NCBI GenBank assembly: GCA_003612285.1
Contig: RAYE01000028.1
Coordinates: 1 to 64,000 of the forward strand
Origin: a bacterium D16-51
Lineage (GTDB): Bacteria > Bacillota > Clostridia > Lachnospirales > Lachnospiraceae
Reading direction: 5' to 3'
DNA length: 64,000 bases
In this document: piece after piece, positions 35,108 through 43,797 of the stretch
How the letters are laid out: each line of letters begins with the position of its first letter
Position numbering within the stretch: the first letter of the stretch is position 1
Program-made: the position numbers and the translations under genes
The notes under the pieces: model-generated
The model's input: the letters and a program-made list of their open reading frames with translations, nothing else
What the model was told of the DNA's origin: nothing
Databases searched by the model: none

Positions 35108-35302
35108 AGGAGAAAAAGCAGTGCCTTCGGACATCAGACTCTGCCGATATCATAACACAGGATGAACCATATAAAAAGTAACTGTTGACCGTATGGATGG
35201 GATTCAGGATGAGGGGAGTTCCTCATAGATGTCCTTACCATCTATACCCATAAAAAGAATAAGTTCATAAGCAATATTTCTTGCTTACAAACTTATTATA
35301 CG
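35108..35302. repeat. 195-bp tandem repeat, unit 2
   Basis: Second unit, directly abutting the first. Each contains a hairpin-rich middle (CATAGATGTCCTTACCATCTATAC is split as CATAGATG and CATCTATA arms) and AATAAGTTC near the end. It leads into the coiled-coil gene. Confidence 0.9.
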
Positions 35303-35309
35303 AGGAGAG

Positions 35310-35963
35310 ATGGAATTGGCAGAAGGACAGGCAATCAGCAATGACAGCCGTATTGTAGAACTTTTGGAGCTGCTGGCGAATAACCAGATGAATACACAGG
35401 CGGAGCAGATAAAGCAGATGTGTGGGTATGTGGGGACGCTGGAAAAGCAGATTTTATCCATGACGGAGGAAATCAAATCCGTGCGTCAGGAACTGGTGTC
35501 CATGAAAGAGGACACCATATCAAGGCATGTGAGGGAGAGCCTGAAAAAGACAGCAGATACGTTACAGAAACAGTGTGATTCCCTCAAACAGCAGGTTACA
35601 CAGTTAAAGGGGAAAATCTGCAATAAAGCAGGAAAGATTGTGGATGCGGCAAAGCGGAAAGGTCAGAGGGCGCTTTATAAAATCACGCAGGTAACCGGCA
35701 TGAAGAAAAAGCTGGATGCCATCAAAAGTAAAGTAGACAGTGCAATCGACAGAGTGGAAAATCTGGAAAAGGCAGTGGGGGAATGTCTTGGGCAGCAGGA
35801 ACGGGGCAGCCAGGCAGAGAACTCATTGTCGGATTGTGCGGTGGCGGAACCGCAGCCGGAGTATGGTGCGGAACTGTTTGAGCAGTACCAGAGGGAGCAT
35901 GGAAAAGAGATGGTTCAGGCAGCAGAAAAGGCGGTAATGCAGGAAGTGGAGAAAAGCAGATAG
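35310..35963 (+). CDS. DUF6674-like coiled-coil protein
   Basis: A 217-residue protein dominated by coiled coils (about residues 30-110 and 135-165; LEKQILSMTEEIKSVRQELV) with a basic middle (KIVDAAKRKGQRALYKITQV). I recall this pattern as DUF6674 in clostridial plasmids and ICEs; function unknown. AGGAGAG lies at the minimum distance before ATG 35310. The upstream 195-bp duplication doubles its leader. Confidence 0.72.
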   Translation: MELAEGQAISNDSRIVELLELLANNQMNTQAEQIKQMCGYVGTLEKQILSMTEEIKSVRQELVSMKEDTISRHVRESLKKTADTLQKQCDSLKQQVTQLKGKICNKAGKIVDAAKRKGQRALYKITQVTGMKKKLDAIKSKVDSAIDRVENLEKAVGECLGQQERGSQAENSLSDCAVAEPQPEYGAELFEQYQREHGKEMVQAAEKAVMQEVEKSR

Positions 35964-35978
35964 GAAAAGCCGTATTTC

Positions 35979-36012
35979 AGAGGGGTATGTGTGACAGCAT
36001 ACCTCTTTTTTG
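35979..36012 (+). terminator. Terminator of the coiled-coil gene
   Basis: AGAGGGGTATG (35979-35989) pairs with CATACCTCT (35998-36006) with a small bulge, followed by a T-run. The next 250 bp to 36261 are AT-rich and show nothing more. Confidence 0.75.
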
Positions 36013-36261
36013 ATTAGGTTGCATATTATCAAGAGTAGAAGCAGAAGAAGTGATTGTTATCTTTGATAAAACAAAGATGAATAATGGTTCAAGAAGTAAT
36101 TTAGTATTTTCAATGAATGTCAATGTATGTTAAACTATTAGTGGTAAGTTAAGCATGAGAATTTTTATTGATACAGGAATAAACAGGGGATTTTTGGAAC
36201 TTGAGTGGACAGGGTATGCAGCTGAGAAATTATATATTTTTGATAGATAGTAGGTGAGTTA

Positions 36262-36852
36262 ATGAAAGATAAATGGTTTTCAATCATATTTGCCATTAGT
36301 ATGAGTATTTTGGCTGGTTTCAGTTTGTTAATGCGAGTAGAATCTTTGGCTAATGTAGCAAAAGCAATATCGTTTCCAATGTTTTTATTTACGTTGCTTG
36401 AGGTTTTCGGTCATATAGAAAGCAGTGCAATGCAAAGCCTTGAACTTAAAAGGAGTATTGCTGAAAACGAAGAAAAATGGATGCATCCTTATTATGAGAG
36501 GGCGAAAGATTCGGATGAGGATTTTGATATTAAGTGTGTAAATGAATATGAGCAGCTGTTAATGTATATTGTACATTTAGATTTAGCGAAGAAGAAAGTG
36601 GGAAGATGGATTAAATGGTATAATGTTTTATACATATTTATTGGGGTATTGCTCACTATATTAGCTATTTTGGCACAAGAAAACAGAATTATAATATTAG
36701 TATCAAAGTTGAATGTTGCGGCGGTGACATTATTAACATTTGCTATATTTGTAATTGAACCTTGGGTTAACCAGCTTTGTTCGGATAAATTAGAAAAAAG
36801 GGCAATGAAGAAAGTTTTAGAGGAAGATAACCTAAAAAAGAATAATGTTTGA
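36262..36852 (+). CDS. Four-helix membrane protein of a putative defence module
   Basis: A 196-residue protein with two membrane helices near the N-terminus (residues 5-25, 30-50) and two near 118-138 and 145-165. The loop between the pairs (residues 55-112) is cytosolic and charged, as is the short C-terminus. I do not recognise a family. The GC content is clearly lower than in genes on either side, as in the next two genes. Membrane proteins of this size are common effectors in phage-defence and toxin systems, but that role is inference from context. Confidence 0.72.
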   Translation: MKDKWFSIIFAISMSILAGFSLLMRVESLANVAKAISFPMFLFTLLEVFGHIESSAMQSLELKRSIAENEEKWMHPYYERAKDSDEDFDIKCVNEYEQLLMYIVHLDLAKKKVGRWIKWYNVLYIFIGVLLTILAILAQENRIIILVSKLNVAAVTLLTFAIFVIEPWVNQLCSDKLEKRAMKKVLEEDNLKKNNV

Positions 36853-36913
36853 GTGAAAATGATATTTTGTGTTTTTCGATGCGTTTTGTCTGTATTAAGA
36901 ATGAAGGTGCCGG

Positions 36914-38005
36914 ATGATGAAGAAAAGAAACAATCAGAAGAAGCCCCCAAAAATGGATATGCCTTTTTTGGAAAAGTTTATGGTGGCTCCAGATAATTAT
37001 GAAATATTTAAGTTTGGCGGGATTTCTTTAAGGGATGATGAACGTGGTCTCAGAACTATGCTGCAATATTTTCCTGATTTTTTTACCGAAGAACAGATAA
37101 AAGAAAATATGAAACATTATAATTTGCAGACGATGTTTAATTTGGTAAAAAAATATTTCAAGAAGGAATATGGCTATGTTGGAACAGAAATAGAATTAAG
37201 CAACCGTTACCAAAACACAATTAACAGTTATATATATAATGATAAGACAAAACCAGCATTTGTACATATAGACGAGTTGTTTGAATCAACAGTAATGGCA
37301 TTTCTTTTGGCAATGTTTAAATGGTCTAAAGAATTTGAAAACCTTGAAATATATGGGGAATGTTTTAAATATGTTTTGTTTTTAATGAATGATGTGTGCA
37401 TATTTGGAGAAATGCAGAGTGAAAGTGCAAACAAAGCATTATTAGAAACTGTGAATGGGGATATTCAGATATTACAGCTCGCAGAGGATTGTTATTGGAC
37501 CATTGTAGTGTTTAGTCTGGCACATGAGATAGCACATGCCTACTTAGCGAGTATTGGCAAAAAATATAGCAAAAAGCATCCCGAAAAGGAGGAATATGAT
37601 GCGGATATGATTGCTTATCACATCGTATTAAAGATAATAATTGAAGAACATGGTAAAAGTGCTATGCTTGAAGACTATACTTATTTGGCACCGATGATGT
37701 ATATGGACTTTTTTGATTTATATTATTATACTGACAGAGTGTTATATAAGACATGGTTTTATGATCCGGAACATCCGTTGCCGATAAAACGTAAAAATCG
37801 TTTATTTACCATTGCTTATAAAGATAAGTATATTTTTGAAAGTGAAAATGGAAATCATTTGTATGGTGGTTTCTTGGATGTCTATGACGAGTATAAAGAT
37901 CAGTTACTACTAAAGATGGAAAGAAGGAAGTTGGATGCGATACTTCATATAGAAGAAAGAGAAAAGATTAGGAGGAACAGAGATGACGAGGGAAGAAGCG
38001 ATTGA
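36914..38005 (+). CDS. HEIAH zinc metallopeptidase-like protein (possibly Lit/U49-like)
   Basis: A 363-residue protein with a zincin motif HEIAH at 204-208, and downstream EEYDADMIAYHIVL with E227 or D231 as the third ligand. Near the C-terminus EHPLPIKRKNRLF (about 290) looks like the HPxxxxR motif that helps shape the active site in several zincin families. The layout is close to Lit-type (peptidase U49) phage-exclusion proteases, which cut elongation factor Tu; the match is by eye only. Its end overlaps the next gene by 23 nt. Confidence 0.72.
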   Translation: MMKKRNNQKKPPKMDMPFLEKFMVAPDNYEIFKFGGISLRDDERGLRTMLQYFPDFFTEEQIKENMKHYNLQTMFNLVKKYFKKEYGYVGTEIELSNRYQNTINSYIYNDKTKPAFVHIDELFESTVMAFLLAMFKWSKEFENLEIYGECFKYVLFLMNDVCIFGEMQSESANKALLETVNGDIQILQLAEDCYWTIVVFSLAHEIAHAYLASIGKKYSKKHPEKEEYDADMIAYHIVLKIIIEEHGKSAMLEDYTYLAPMMYMDFFDLYYYTDRVLYKTWFYDPEHPLPIKRKNRLFTIAYKDKYIFESENGNHLYGGFLDVYDEYKDQLLLKMERRKLDAILHIEEREKIRRNRDDEGRSD

Positions 38006-38549
38006 ATATGACAATGCCTTAAAGCATGAATTAGAGAAAACAGCATTGCAATATGATATGGCAGAAACAGCAGGAGATTATTTAGTAGATAATTTTATTA
38101 CTGTGGTTCCAGAGGATGCGAGAAAGGGAATGATATTCCTGGGAGAAGATTCAGCATCCTACAAGGCAGGAAATGTAAAAATTGATTTGAAGAAGGCACT
38201 CATAGCGGGGTTGGAATATGTGGCATCTGTCAATCAACCGGAAAGTATATTTAATTATATCCAAATGACTATTGTTTCTGTCTTGTTTGTTGTAAAATCA
38301 GTCAAACAGGAAATTGGCAAGTTAGAGGCTCAGGTTATATACTTTTTGCATGAAAGAGGTGCGTACGAAGTAGGGATTGAGGAGGAAGAATTTATTTGTG
38401 CAATGCAGAAGTGGTATCAGCAGAGAGAAGGAGGAGCCTTAGAACGAAAGGATGTGCAAAAAATAATTCATTTTCTTCAGGAGATAAAAGTAATAGTTTT
38501 TGATGATGGAAAGATTTTTTTGGCAGAAAAAGTATACGGAAAGTTATGA
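37983..38549 (+). CDS. Third protein of the metallopeptidase module, unknown
   Basis: A 188-residue soluble, mostly helical protein. The last 60 residues (LERKDVQKIIHFLQEIKVIV, then FDDGKIFLAEKV) look like a small winged helix. No family is recognised. AGGAGG 7-12 nt upstream inside the peptidase gene and the 23-nt overlap show translational coupling, so it probably works with the peptidase as regulator, activator or inhibitor (inference). Confidence 0.7.
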   Translation: MTREEAIEYDNALKHELEKTALQYDMAETAGDYLVDNFITVVPEDARKGMIFLGEDSASYKAGNVKIDLKKALIAGLEYVASVNQPESIFNYIQMTIVSVLFVVKSVKQEIGKLEAQVIYFLHERGAYEVGIEEEEFICAMQKWYQQREGGALERKDVQKIIHFLQEIKVIVFDDGKIFLAEKVYGKL

Positions 38550-38579
38550 TAATGGTAGGTTTATATCTGATGTAGTTTA

Positions 38580-38615
38580 AAAGTATGGGGATAGAAATTG
38601 AACCATACTTTTTTC
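38580..38615 (+). terminator. Terminator of the three-gene module
   Basis: AAAGTATGG (38580-38588) pairs with CCATACTTT (38603-38611), followed by a T-run. Confidence 0.75.
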
Positions 38616-38723
38616 ATTTAACAGGCTGACATCTGCAAAAGAGCGCGGTATAATTTTGTTAAGATAAAGATAAGCATGCTATTTTTATAATAATTTTGAT
38701 ATTTTACAAGGAGGAAAACAGTT

Positions 38724-39785
38724 ATGGGAAGAAAAAGCAGGATGACAATTTTCTTTGCACTGGTACTGTTACTGCTAATACCCGGCATGACGGCAGAGGC
38801 AAAAACAAAGCCAAAACTGGCGGCAAAGAAAAAGACAATAACCGTAGGGCAGACATACCGCTTGAAGTTAAAAGGGGTGTCCAGTAAAGCAAAAGTGAAA
38901 TGGAAAACCAGTAAAAAATCTGTCGTTTCTATTGCTAAGAAAAAAGGAAATACCGTTACCCTGAAAGCGAAGAAAAAAGGGACGGCGATAGTTACAGCCA
39001 CTTATAAGAAAAAGAAGTTTAAGTGTAAAATTACGGTTAAGGCAAAGAAAAAGACAGAACCGGCAGCAGATCATCCAGTATTAAACAGTAGGGATGTGAC
39101 ATTGTATTATCTCTCTGAGGAATATAAGGATTACATAACCTATGACAGCAGCCATCTTAGGGAATACCGTTTTCGGGTGTCCGGCACAAAGAAAGAAGTA
39201 AGGGACTGGAAGTTAAGCGGAAAAGGGGCAGACTACTTTCGGATTACAGATTATGGGCTGTTACAGATGGACTGGGAGCCGGCTTATATTGAGCCGTGTG
39301 TGACGGCAACAGTCACTGCTATCATGGAAGATGGGAGAAAGCTGACGGCAAATGTGCAGGCATATTCGGAAACGAACGTTTACATAGAAAAGATATTTAC
39401 AGATTTTGAAAAGCAATACATTACTTCTTCCATGTCACAAAAGGAAAAAGCAGAAAAGGCAGCTTGGTATATCAGCACTACCTCTGATTATGAGTTATAT
39501 AATCCAAACTGGTTTGATATTTTTATTAAAGGGAAAGGGGATTGTTCCGCCAGCCGTTATGCTGTGCAGTATATGTGCAACCATATGGGGCTTAAGGCAG
39601 TGGGATGCAGAAATCTGGATGCACATGGGAAAACGCTGGTCTATGCAGATGATAAGTTTTATGTCGTTATCACTGGTTTTAACGAACCAAAGCCGCGCCA
39701 ATATATGATTTATGAAATTAGTGGTGAGGCATTGGATGAACTGGCAGAACAGAATAATTTAGATTTGGATTATTTCCGTCAGTAA
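38724..39785 (+). CDS. Exported BIG2 Ig-like / transglutaminase-like protein
   Basis: A 353-residue secreted protein. A signal peptide (residues 1-25, MTAEAK) leads to a Lys-rich BIG2 Ig-like domain at 28-112 (KKTITVGQTYRLKLKGVSSK, VSIAKKKGNTVTLKAKKKGT). A middle domain follows, then a transglutaminase-like fold with Cys274 (GKGDCSASRYAVQYMCNHMG), His in NLDAHGKTLVYADDKF and an Asp after it. It may work on surface proteins or peptidoglycan, or be a binding variant. AAGGAGG precedes the ATG. Confidence 0.8.
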   Translation: MGRKSRMTIFFALVLLLLIPGMTAEAKTKPKLAAKKKTITVGQTYRLKLKGVSSKAKVKWKTSKKSVVSIAKKKGNTVTLKAKKKGTAIVTATYKKKKFKCKITVKAKKKTEPAADHPVLNSRDVTLYYLSEEYKDYITYDSSHLREYRFRVSGTKKEVRDWKLSGKGADYFRITDYGLLQMDWEPAYIEPCVTATVTAIMEDGRKLTANVQAYSETNVYIEKIFTDFEKQYITSSMSQKEKAEKAAWYISTTSDYELYNPNWFDIFIKGKGDCSASRYAVQYMCNHMGLKAVGCRNLDAHGKTLVYADDKFYVVITGFNEPKPRQYMIYEISGEALDELAEQNNLDLDYFRQ

Positions 39786-39799
39786 AGGGGGCGTTAATA

Positions 39800-40363
39800 G
39801 TGGATTTTATATCTGATGAATTTGTTTTTGCACGCACAGGAGAGCCTTTGGAAACAAGATTAAGAAACAGCGTCGGTTTCCGGCAGCAGATGGAATCCCT
39901 GCATGAAGCGTCACAAGCATTTACAAGGGAAGCCGTCAAATCAGACGAATGCTGGAAAGCGTTTGACAAACTGGAAAATGAGTGGACGAAATATGATGCA
40001 AAGTATGGGGAAGAATCTTACCGTCTGGGCTTTGAGGACGGAGTGCAGTTAGTATCTGAAAAAAAAATCCGTGCGAAAGGTTCTGTTTTGGATTTTAAGG
40101 ATATGACGCTCTTAATTTATGTGTATGATGCCATCAGGAAACTGAACAAACTTTTGCTTGGGGAATGGGAGATACACGGCAGGGACAGTGGTGTGCTGGA
40201 GGAACTGGACAGAGTGTGTGACGTGATTGAGCATAGCGTTTGTGCGGAAATCCGGCTTCGCGGGGAAGATGAAATGCATGAGTGTCTGGAACATATTCTG
40301 GATGATGATGAGAAAGCACCGGAGGAACGGGCAAAGCTGCTGACAGGGCAGGGTAAGGAATAA
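39800..40363 (+). CDS. DUF6809-like protein with N-terminal extension
   Basis: A 187-residue soluble protein starting at GTG behind AAAGGGGG. The C-terminal 90 residues (LLIYVYDAIRKLNKLLLGEW, then EELDRVCDVIEHSVCAEIRL) are similar to the whole of the next gene's product, so they are paralogues. The N-terminal part (GEPLETRLRNSVGFRQQMES) resembles proteins of Lachnospiraceae phages and ICEs. Function unknown. Confidence 0.65.
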   Translation: MDFISDEFVFARTGEPLETRLRNSVGFRQQMESLHEASQAFTREAVKSDECWKAFDKLENEWTKYDAKYGEESYRLGFEDGVQLVSEKKIRAKGSVLDFKDMTLLIYVYDAIRKLNKLLLGEWEIHGRDSGVLEELDRVCDVIEHSVCAEIRLRGEDEMHECLEHILDDDEKAPEERAKLLTGQGKE

Positions 40364-40430
40364 CAAAATTTTTAGTGGGGAAATAGGGAAAACAGAGGGT
40401 AGATAGTAATTACACAAGGAGGATGTTGTC

Positions 40431-40709
40431 ATGGAAAAAGGAGATATGGCATTATTGATTGAGGTGGAGGATGAATTGCATAACATGGACAAAGCGCTGG
40501 AACAGCTTGCCGGACACGGACACGCAAGTGGAGAGTTTATCAAGCTGGATAATGTGTTCGATGTGATACAGAATAATTCCCATGCGTGTTTTTCCAGTGA
40601 ATCGGAGGAAAGTATGCAGGCATTTTTTAACATCATTCAGAGCCAGGAAATGTCACCGGAGGAACGGGCGGATATTTTGATGAATGGGATGGTTTATAGA
40701 CAAGGGTAA
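40431..40709 (+). CDS. DUF6809-like small protein
   Basis: A 92-residue helical acidic protein (LLIEVEDELHNMDKALEQLA, MQAFFNIIQSQEMSPEERAD). It is a paralogue of the C-terminal half of the previous product. AAGGAGG precedes the ATG. Function unknown. Confidence 0.7.
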   Translation: MEKGDMALLIEVEDELHNMDKALEQLAGHGHASGEFIKLDNVFDVIQNNSHACFSSESEESMQAFFNIIQSQEMSPEERADILMNGMVYRQG

Positions 40710-40739
40710 GAAAAAACAGCATTAAGAAAATTTTGCGAG

Positions 40740-40770
40740 GGAGTAATTTTTACGAAATTGCTCCTTTTTT
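40740..40770 (+). terminator. Terminator before the LysR-box operon 1
   Basis: GGAGTAATTT (40740-40749) pairs with AAATTGCTCC (40755-40764) through a G-U, then TTTTTT. A related sequence is at 61430. Confidence 0.7.
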
Positions 40771-40801
40771 ACATTTAAATATATGTCTTGCGAGCATAGA
40801 A

Positions 40802-40849
40802 AGGTATTTAATATAGGTATTTGATATTGCATCAAGAGAATGCTATATT
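40802..40849 (+). promoter_or_regulatory. LysR-box promoter 1 (drives SDR-ADH-lipoprotein operon)
   Basis: The box ATAGGTATTTGATAT (40813-40827) is 16 bp before the -10 element TATATT (40844-40849). No -35 hexamer is visible. A second copy of the half box, AGGTATTTAATAT (40802-40814), abuts it, so this promoter has a tandem site. Confidence 0.7.
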
Positions 40850-40872
40850 AGAATCGAAAGGAGCGTGATGAT

Positions 40873-41643
40873 ATGGATAAGCAAATGTTAGACGGAAAAG
40901 TTGCAATTATTACCGGCGCCAGTTATGGAATGGGGCAGACAATGGCAGAATTGTTTGCAGAGGAAGGAGCTTCTGTTGTGCTGACAGCAAGGGGAAACGA
41001 TAAACTGGATGCTGTGGTAGAAGGGATTCGGGCAAAAGGAGGAAAAGCGATAGGAGTTGTTGCAGATGTCTGTTCTTTGGAGGATACGCAGAAGGTGTTT
41101 GCCGAAACGATAAAGAAATTTGGGGATTTGGATATTCTTATCAACAATGCAGGAATCGGGGAGCAGAAAATGATTGACGAAACAGATGATGACTGGATGA
41201 TGCATGTAATGAATACCAACCTGGGTGGGCCGATGCGCTATATACGGGAGGCATTAAAAGTCTTTATGCCAAAAAATGAGGGGGTTATTATCAACATTTC
41301 CTCTGTAAATGGAACCCGACCATTCTGTGGTGCAACATATACGTCTACCAAAGGGGCATTAAATACGCTGACAAAAAATGTGGCGATGCGTTTAGTGGAC
41401 ACAAACATCCGCTGTAATGCAGTTGCACCGGGGGCAACGATTACGCCTGCACATCTTGCTAATAAGGCGGGAGAACAGCCGGGCGGGGCGAAGATGCTGG
41501 AATACAGTGGGCATTATGTCTATTTCCCCGGTCCGGAATGCGAGGCGATTGACCAGGCGTATGCATGCCTGTATCTTGCAAGCAGGATGGGGCGGGCTGT
41601 GCGGGGTCAGGTTTTGCAGGTTTGTAACGGCGCATTTTTGTAG
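40873..41643 (+). CDS. Short-chain dehydrogenase/reductase (SDR)
   Basis: A 256-residue classical SDR. The NAD(P) motif is TGASYGMGQTMAE (residues 14-26), NNAG is at about 90 (ILINNAGIG), and the catalytic Ser-Tyr-Lys are in ISSVNGTRPFCGATYTSTKG (Y and K in YTSTK). It would reduce or oxidise a hydroxyl/keto group on an unknown substrate. It is first in an operon with an iron alcohol dehydrogenase and a cyclophilin-like lipoprotein, behind LysR-box promoter 1. Confidence 0.92.
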   Translation: MDKQMLDGKVAIITGASYGMGQTMAELFAEEGASVVLTARGNDKLDAVVEGIRAKGGKAIGVVADVCSLEDTQKVFAETIKKFGDLDILINNAGIGEQKMIDETDDDWMMHVMNTNLGGPMRYIREALKVFMPKNEGVIINISSVNGTRPFCGATYTSTKGALNTLTKNVAMRLVDTNIRCNAVAPGATITPAHLANKAGEQPGGAKMLEYSGHYVYFPGPECEAIDQAYACLYLASRMGRAVRGQVLQVCNGAFL

Positions 41644-41695
41644 AAATGATAATTGTGTGTTTGTGTGGCAAGCAGCCTAAAAAAGGAGGATATTT

Positions 41696-42865
41696 ATGTT
41701 AGGAAATTTTGCTTATTGTAATCCAACGAAATTATATTTTGGAGACGAGTCATTGTGGTATTTAAATGAGGAATTGCCAAAGTATGGGGAAAATGTGGTT
41801 TTGGTCTATGGAGGCGGTTCTGTCAAAAAGAATGGCATATATGATGAAGTGATGGAAATCTTAAAGGCAAACGGTAAAAATGTTGCGGAGATTGCCGGTG
41901 TCATGCCGAACCCAACCTTGGAAAAACTGTATGAGGGGATAGAGATTGCGCGGAAACATGGAGCAGATTTGATTCTTGCTGTCGGTGGAGGTTCCGTATG
42001 TGATTATGCCAAAGCGGTTTCAGTATCTGTGCATTGTGGCGAGGACCCGTGGGAGAAATATTATCTGAAATTTGAAGAACCGGACTGCGAGATAGTTCCT
42101 GTCGGGTGTGTTCTGACAATGGTAGGTACCGGTTCGGAGATGAATGCCGGCGCAGTCATTACCAACCGTGAGACGAAACTCAAAATCGGCCATGTATTTG
42201 CGGATGAAATGATTATGCCGAGATTTTCCATTCTGAATCCGAAATATACACTGACGCTGCCGCATTACCAGATGGTTTCCGGGATATACGATATTTTCAA
42301 CCATATTTGTGAGCAGTACTTTTCCGGTGAGGATGATAATACGAGCGATTATATCAGCGAAGGGCTGATGCGTTCTGTTATCCATTCCAGCAGGATTGCG
42401 AACAAAGACCCACAGGATTATGAGGCGAGAAGCAATCTGATGTGGACGGCGACATGGGCTTTAAATACGCTTGTCGCAAAAGGTAAATCTACTGACTGGA
42501 TGGTTCATATGCTGGGGCAGGCGGTAGGCGCCCATACCGATGCCACACACGGAATGACCCTGTCTGCGGTATCCCTGCCGTATTACCGTTATATCATGCC
42601 ATATGGTCTTTCTAAATTTGTGCGTTTTGCAGAGAATGTATGGAAAGTAGACGCTGCCGGAAAAACGGATGAGCAGGTGGCAGAGGAAGGTTTGGCGGCA
42701 ATGGAAAACTGGATGAAAGAACTGGGGCTTGTCATGAATATCACGGAACTTGGGGCCGATGAGGGAATGATTGAAGGGCTTGCCGATAGCACGTTGATTC
42801 TCGACGGAGGGTATAAAGTACCTGAACGTGATGATATTATAGCGATATTAAGAAACTGCTTGTAA
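41696..42865 (+). CDS. Iron-containing alcohol dehydrogenase
   Basis: A 389-residue group III alcohol dehydrogenase (butanol-dehydrogenase/YqhD type). The nucleotide site is VLVYGGGSVKKNGIYDEVM and LAVGGGSVCDYAKAVSVSVH; the metal site includes GTGSEMNAGAVITN and the histidines of HTDATHGMTLSAVSLPYYRY. It would interconvert aldehydes and alcohols with NAD(P)H. Second gene of LysR-box operon 1, probably working on the same substrate class as the SDR. Confidence 0.93.
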   Translation: MLGNFAYCNPTKLYFGDESLWYLNEELPKYGENVVLVYGGGSVKKNGIYDEVMEILKANGKNVAEIAGVMPNPTLEKLYEGIEIARKHGADLILAVGGGSVCDYAKAVSVSVHCGEDPWEKYYLKFEEPDCEIVPVGCVLTMVGTGSEMNAGAVITNRETKLKIGHVFADEMIMPRFSILNPKYTLTLPHYQMVSGIYDIFNHICEQYFSGEDDNTSDYISEGLMRSVIHSSRIANKDPQDYEARSNLMWTATWALNTLVAKGKSTDWMVHMLGQAVGAHTDATHGMTLSAVSLPYYRYIMPYGLSKFVRFAENVWKVDAAGKTDEQVAEEGLAAMENWMKELGLVMNITELGADEGMIEGLADSTLILDGGYKVPERDDIIAILRNCL

Positions 42866-42932
42866 AAATTGCCGGGGAAATACAAATCTGAACAGTTAAA
42901 ATTTTATGCAGTTCATGGAAAGGAGGGTTTTC

Positions 42933-43424
42933 TTGAAAAAGTTTTTTATTCTATTTATGGCAGTTGTGCTGGTTATGGGTTTTTCAGCCTGCGGAAATGA
43001 AACGCAGTCAAATGACAGTGAGTCAGCATCTGTAGAAAGAAAGAAAACAGAAGAAGTGGAGGATATGACAGCAATGAAAATGAGTGTAACAATAGGAGAA
43101 AAGTCTTTTACTGCAACATTAGAAAACAATGCTGCAACCCACGAACTGGTAAAAATGATGGAGAAGGCATCAATCTCTATTGACATGGACGATTATTCCG
43201 GTTTTGAAAAAGTAGGTTCGCTTGGAAAAAGCCTGCCAACCGATAACCGGAAGATGACTACGCAGGCAGGAGACATTGTGCTTTACAGCGGAAACCAGAT
43301 TGTAATGTTTTATGGTTCTAATTCATGGGACTATACTAAGATTGGAAAAATTGATGATTTGTCCGGTTGGGAAGATGCTCTGGGGGCGGGCAGTGTTACA
43401 GCCGTATTTTCTATTGCAGAATAA
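42933..43424 (+). CDS. Cyclophilin-like-fold lipoprotein 1
   Basis: A 163-residue lipoprotein starting at TTG 42933 behind GGAGGG; ATGs at 42906 and 42915 lack a site. Signal peptide with lipobox FSAC, then an acidic linker and a cyclophilin-like beta-barrel (MSVTIGEKSFTATLENNAAT, QAGDIVLYSGNQIVMFYGSN). This fold occurs near flavin and redox proteins in anaerobes; peptidyl-prolyl activity is not implied. Paralogues are at 45234 and 55059. Confidence 0.85.
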   Translation: MKKFFILFMAVVLVMGFSACGNETQSNDSESASVERKKTEEVEDMTAMKMSVTIGEKSFTATLENNAATHELVKMMEKASISIDMDDYSGFEKVGSLGKSLPTDNRKMTTQAGDIVLYSGNQIVMFYGSNSWDYTKIGKIDDLSGWEDALGAGSVTAVFSIAE

Positions 43425-43430
43425 GTAAAA

Positions 43431-43494
43431 AAAGGTGTGATGGTAGTTTTGCATGGCAGGATATTGTCAGTTTGCAAGAACATCGCACCTTTTT
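43431..43494 (+). terminator. Long terminator of LysR-box operon 1
   Basis: AAAGGTGTGATG (from 43431) pairs with CATCGCACCTTT (43481-43492), extended inside by GTTTTGCA with TGCAAGAAC, followed by Ts. Confidence 0.8.
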
Positions 43495-43549
43495 GCACAG
43501 GAAGGAAAATGCGTCTTTTATTGTTCGCACCTGAACCAAATTCGAGAAT

Positions 43550-43668
43550 TTTTGGCATGGTTTATGCCAAAAGTACGAGTTTTATGGCGCCATTTTGCTG
43601 TTTTTGCAAAATGTGCGCATACAGTGCTGTAAGCACTGCTGTTACTGGGCACGAAGTGAACAGTAACA
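43550..43668. other. Cluster of five hairpins between operons 1 and 2
   Basis: In 120 bp: TTTTGGCAT/ATGCCAAAA (43550-43572), palindrome ATGGCGCCAT (43584-43593), ATTTTGC/GCAAAAT (43592-43612), CAGTGCT/AGCACTG (43622-43638), and TGTTACTG/CAGTAACA (43640-43668). No gene overlaps. The rest of the 373-bp gap holds the operon-1 terminator and LysR-box promoter 2. Confidence 0.6.
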
Positions 43669-43699
43669 TATGCTTAATTGTAATGGATGGATATATAAT

Positions 43700-43736
43700 A
43701 TAAGTATTTGTTATTTGTACAAAGCGGTGTTATATT
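43700..43736 (+). promoter_or_regulatory. LysR-box promoter 2 (drives AKR operon)
   Basis: Box ATAAGTATTTGTTAT (43700-43714), 16-bp spacer, -10 element TATATT (43731-43736). ATAA and TTAT at its ends form the dyad expected of a T-N11-A LysR site. Confidence 0.75.
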
Positions 43737-43797
43737 AAATAACAGAGGAACTTGATAAGATTCATAAAAAGGAATAGCCCGAAAGGAGGCTTGTTGC

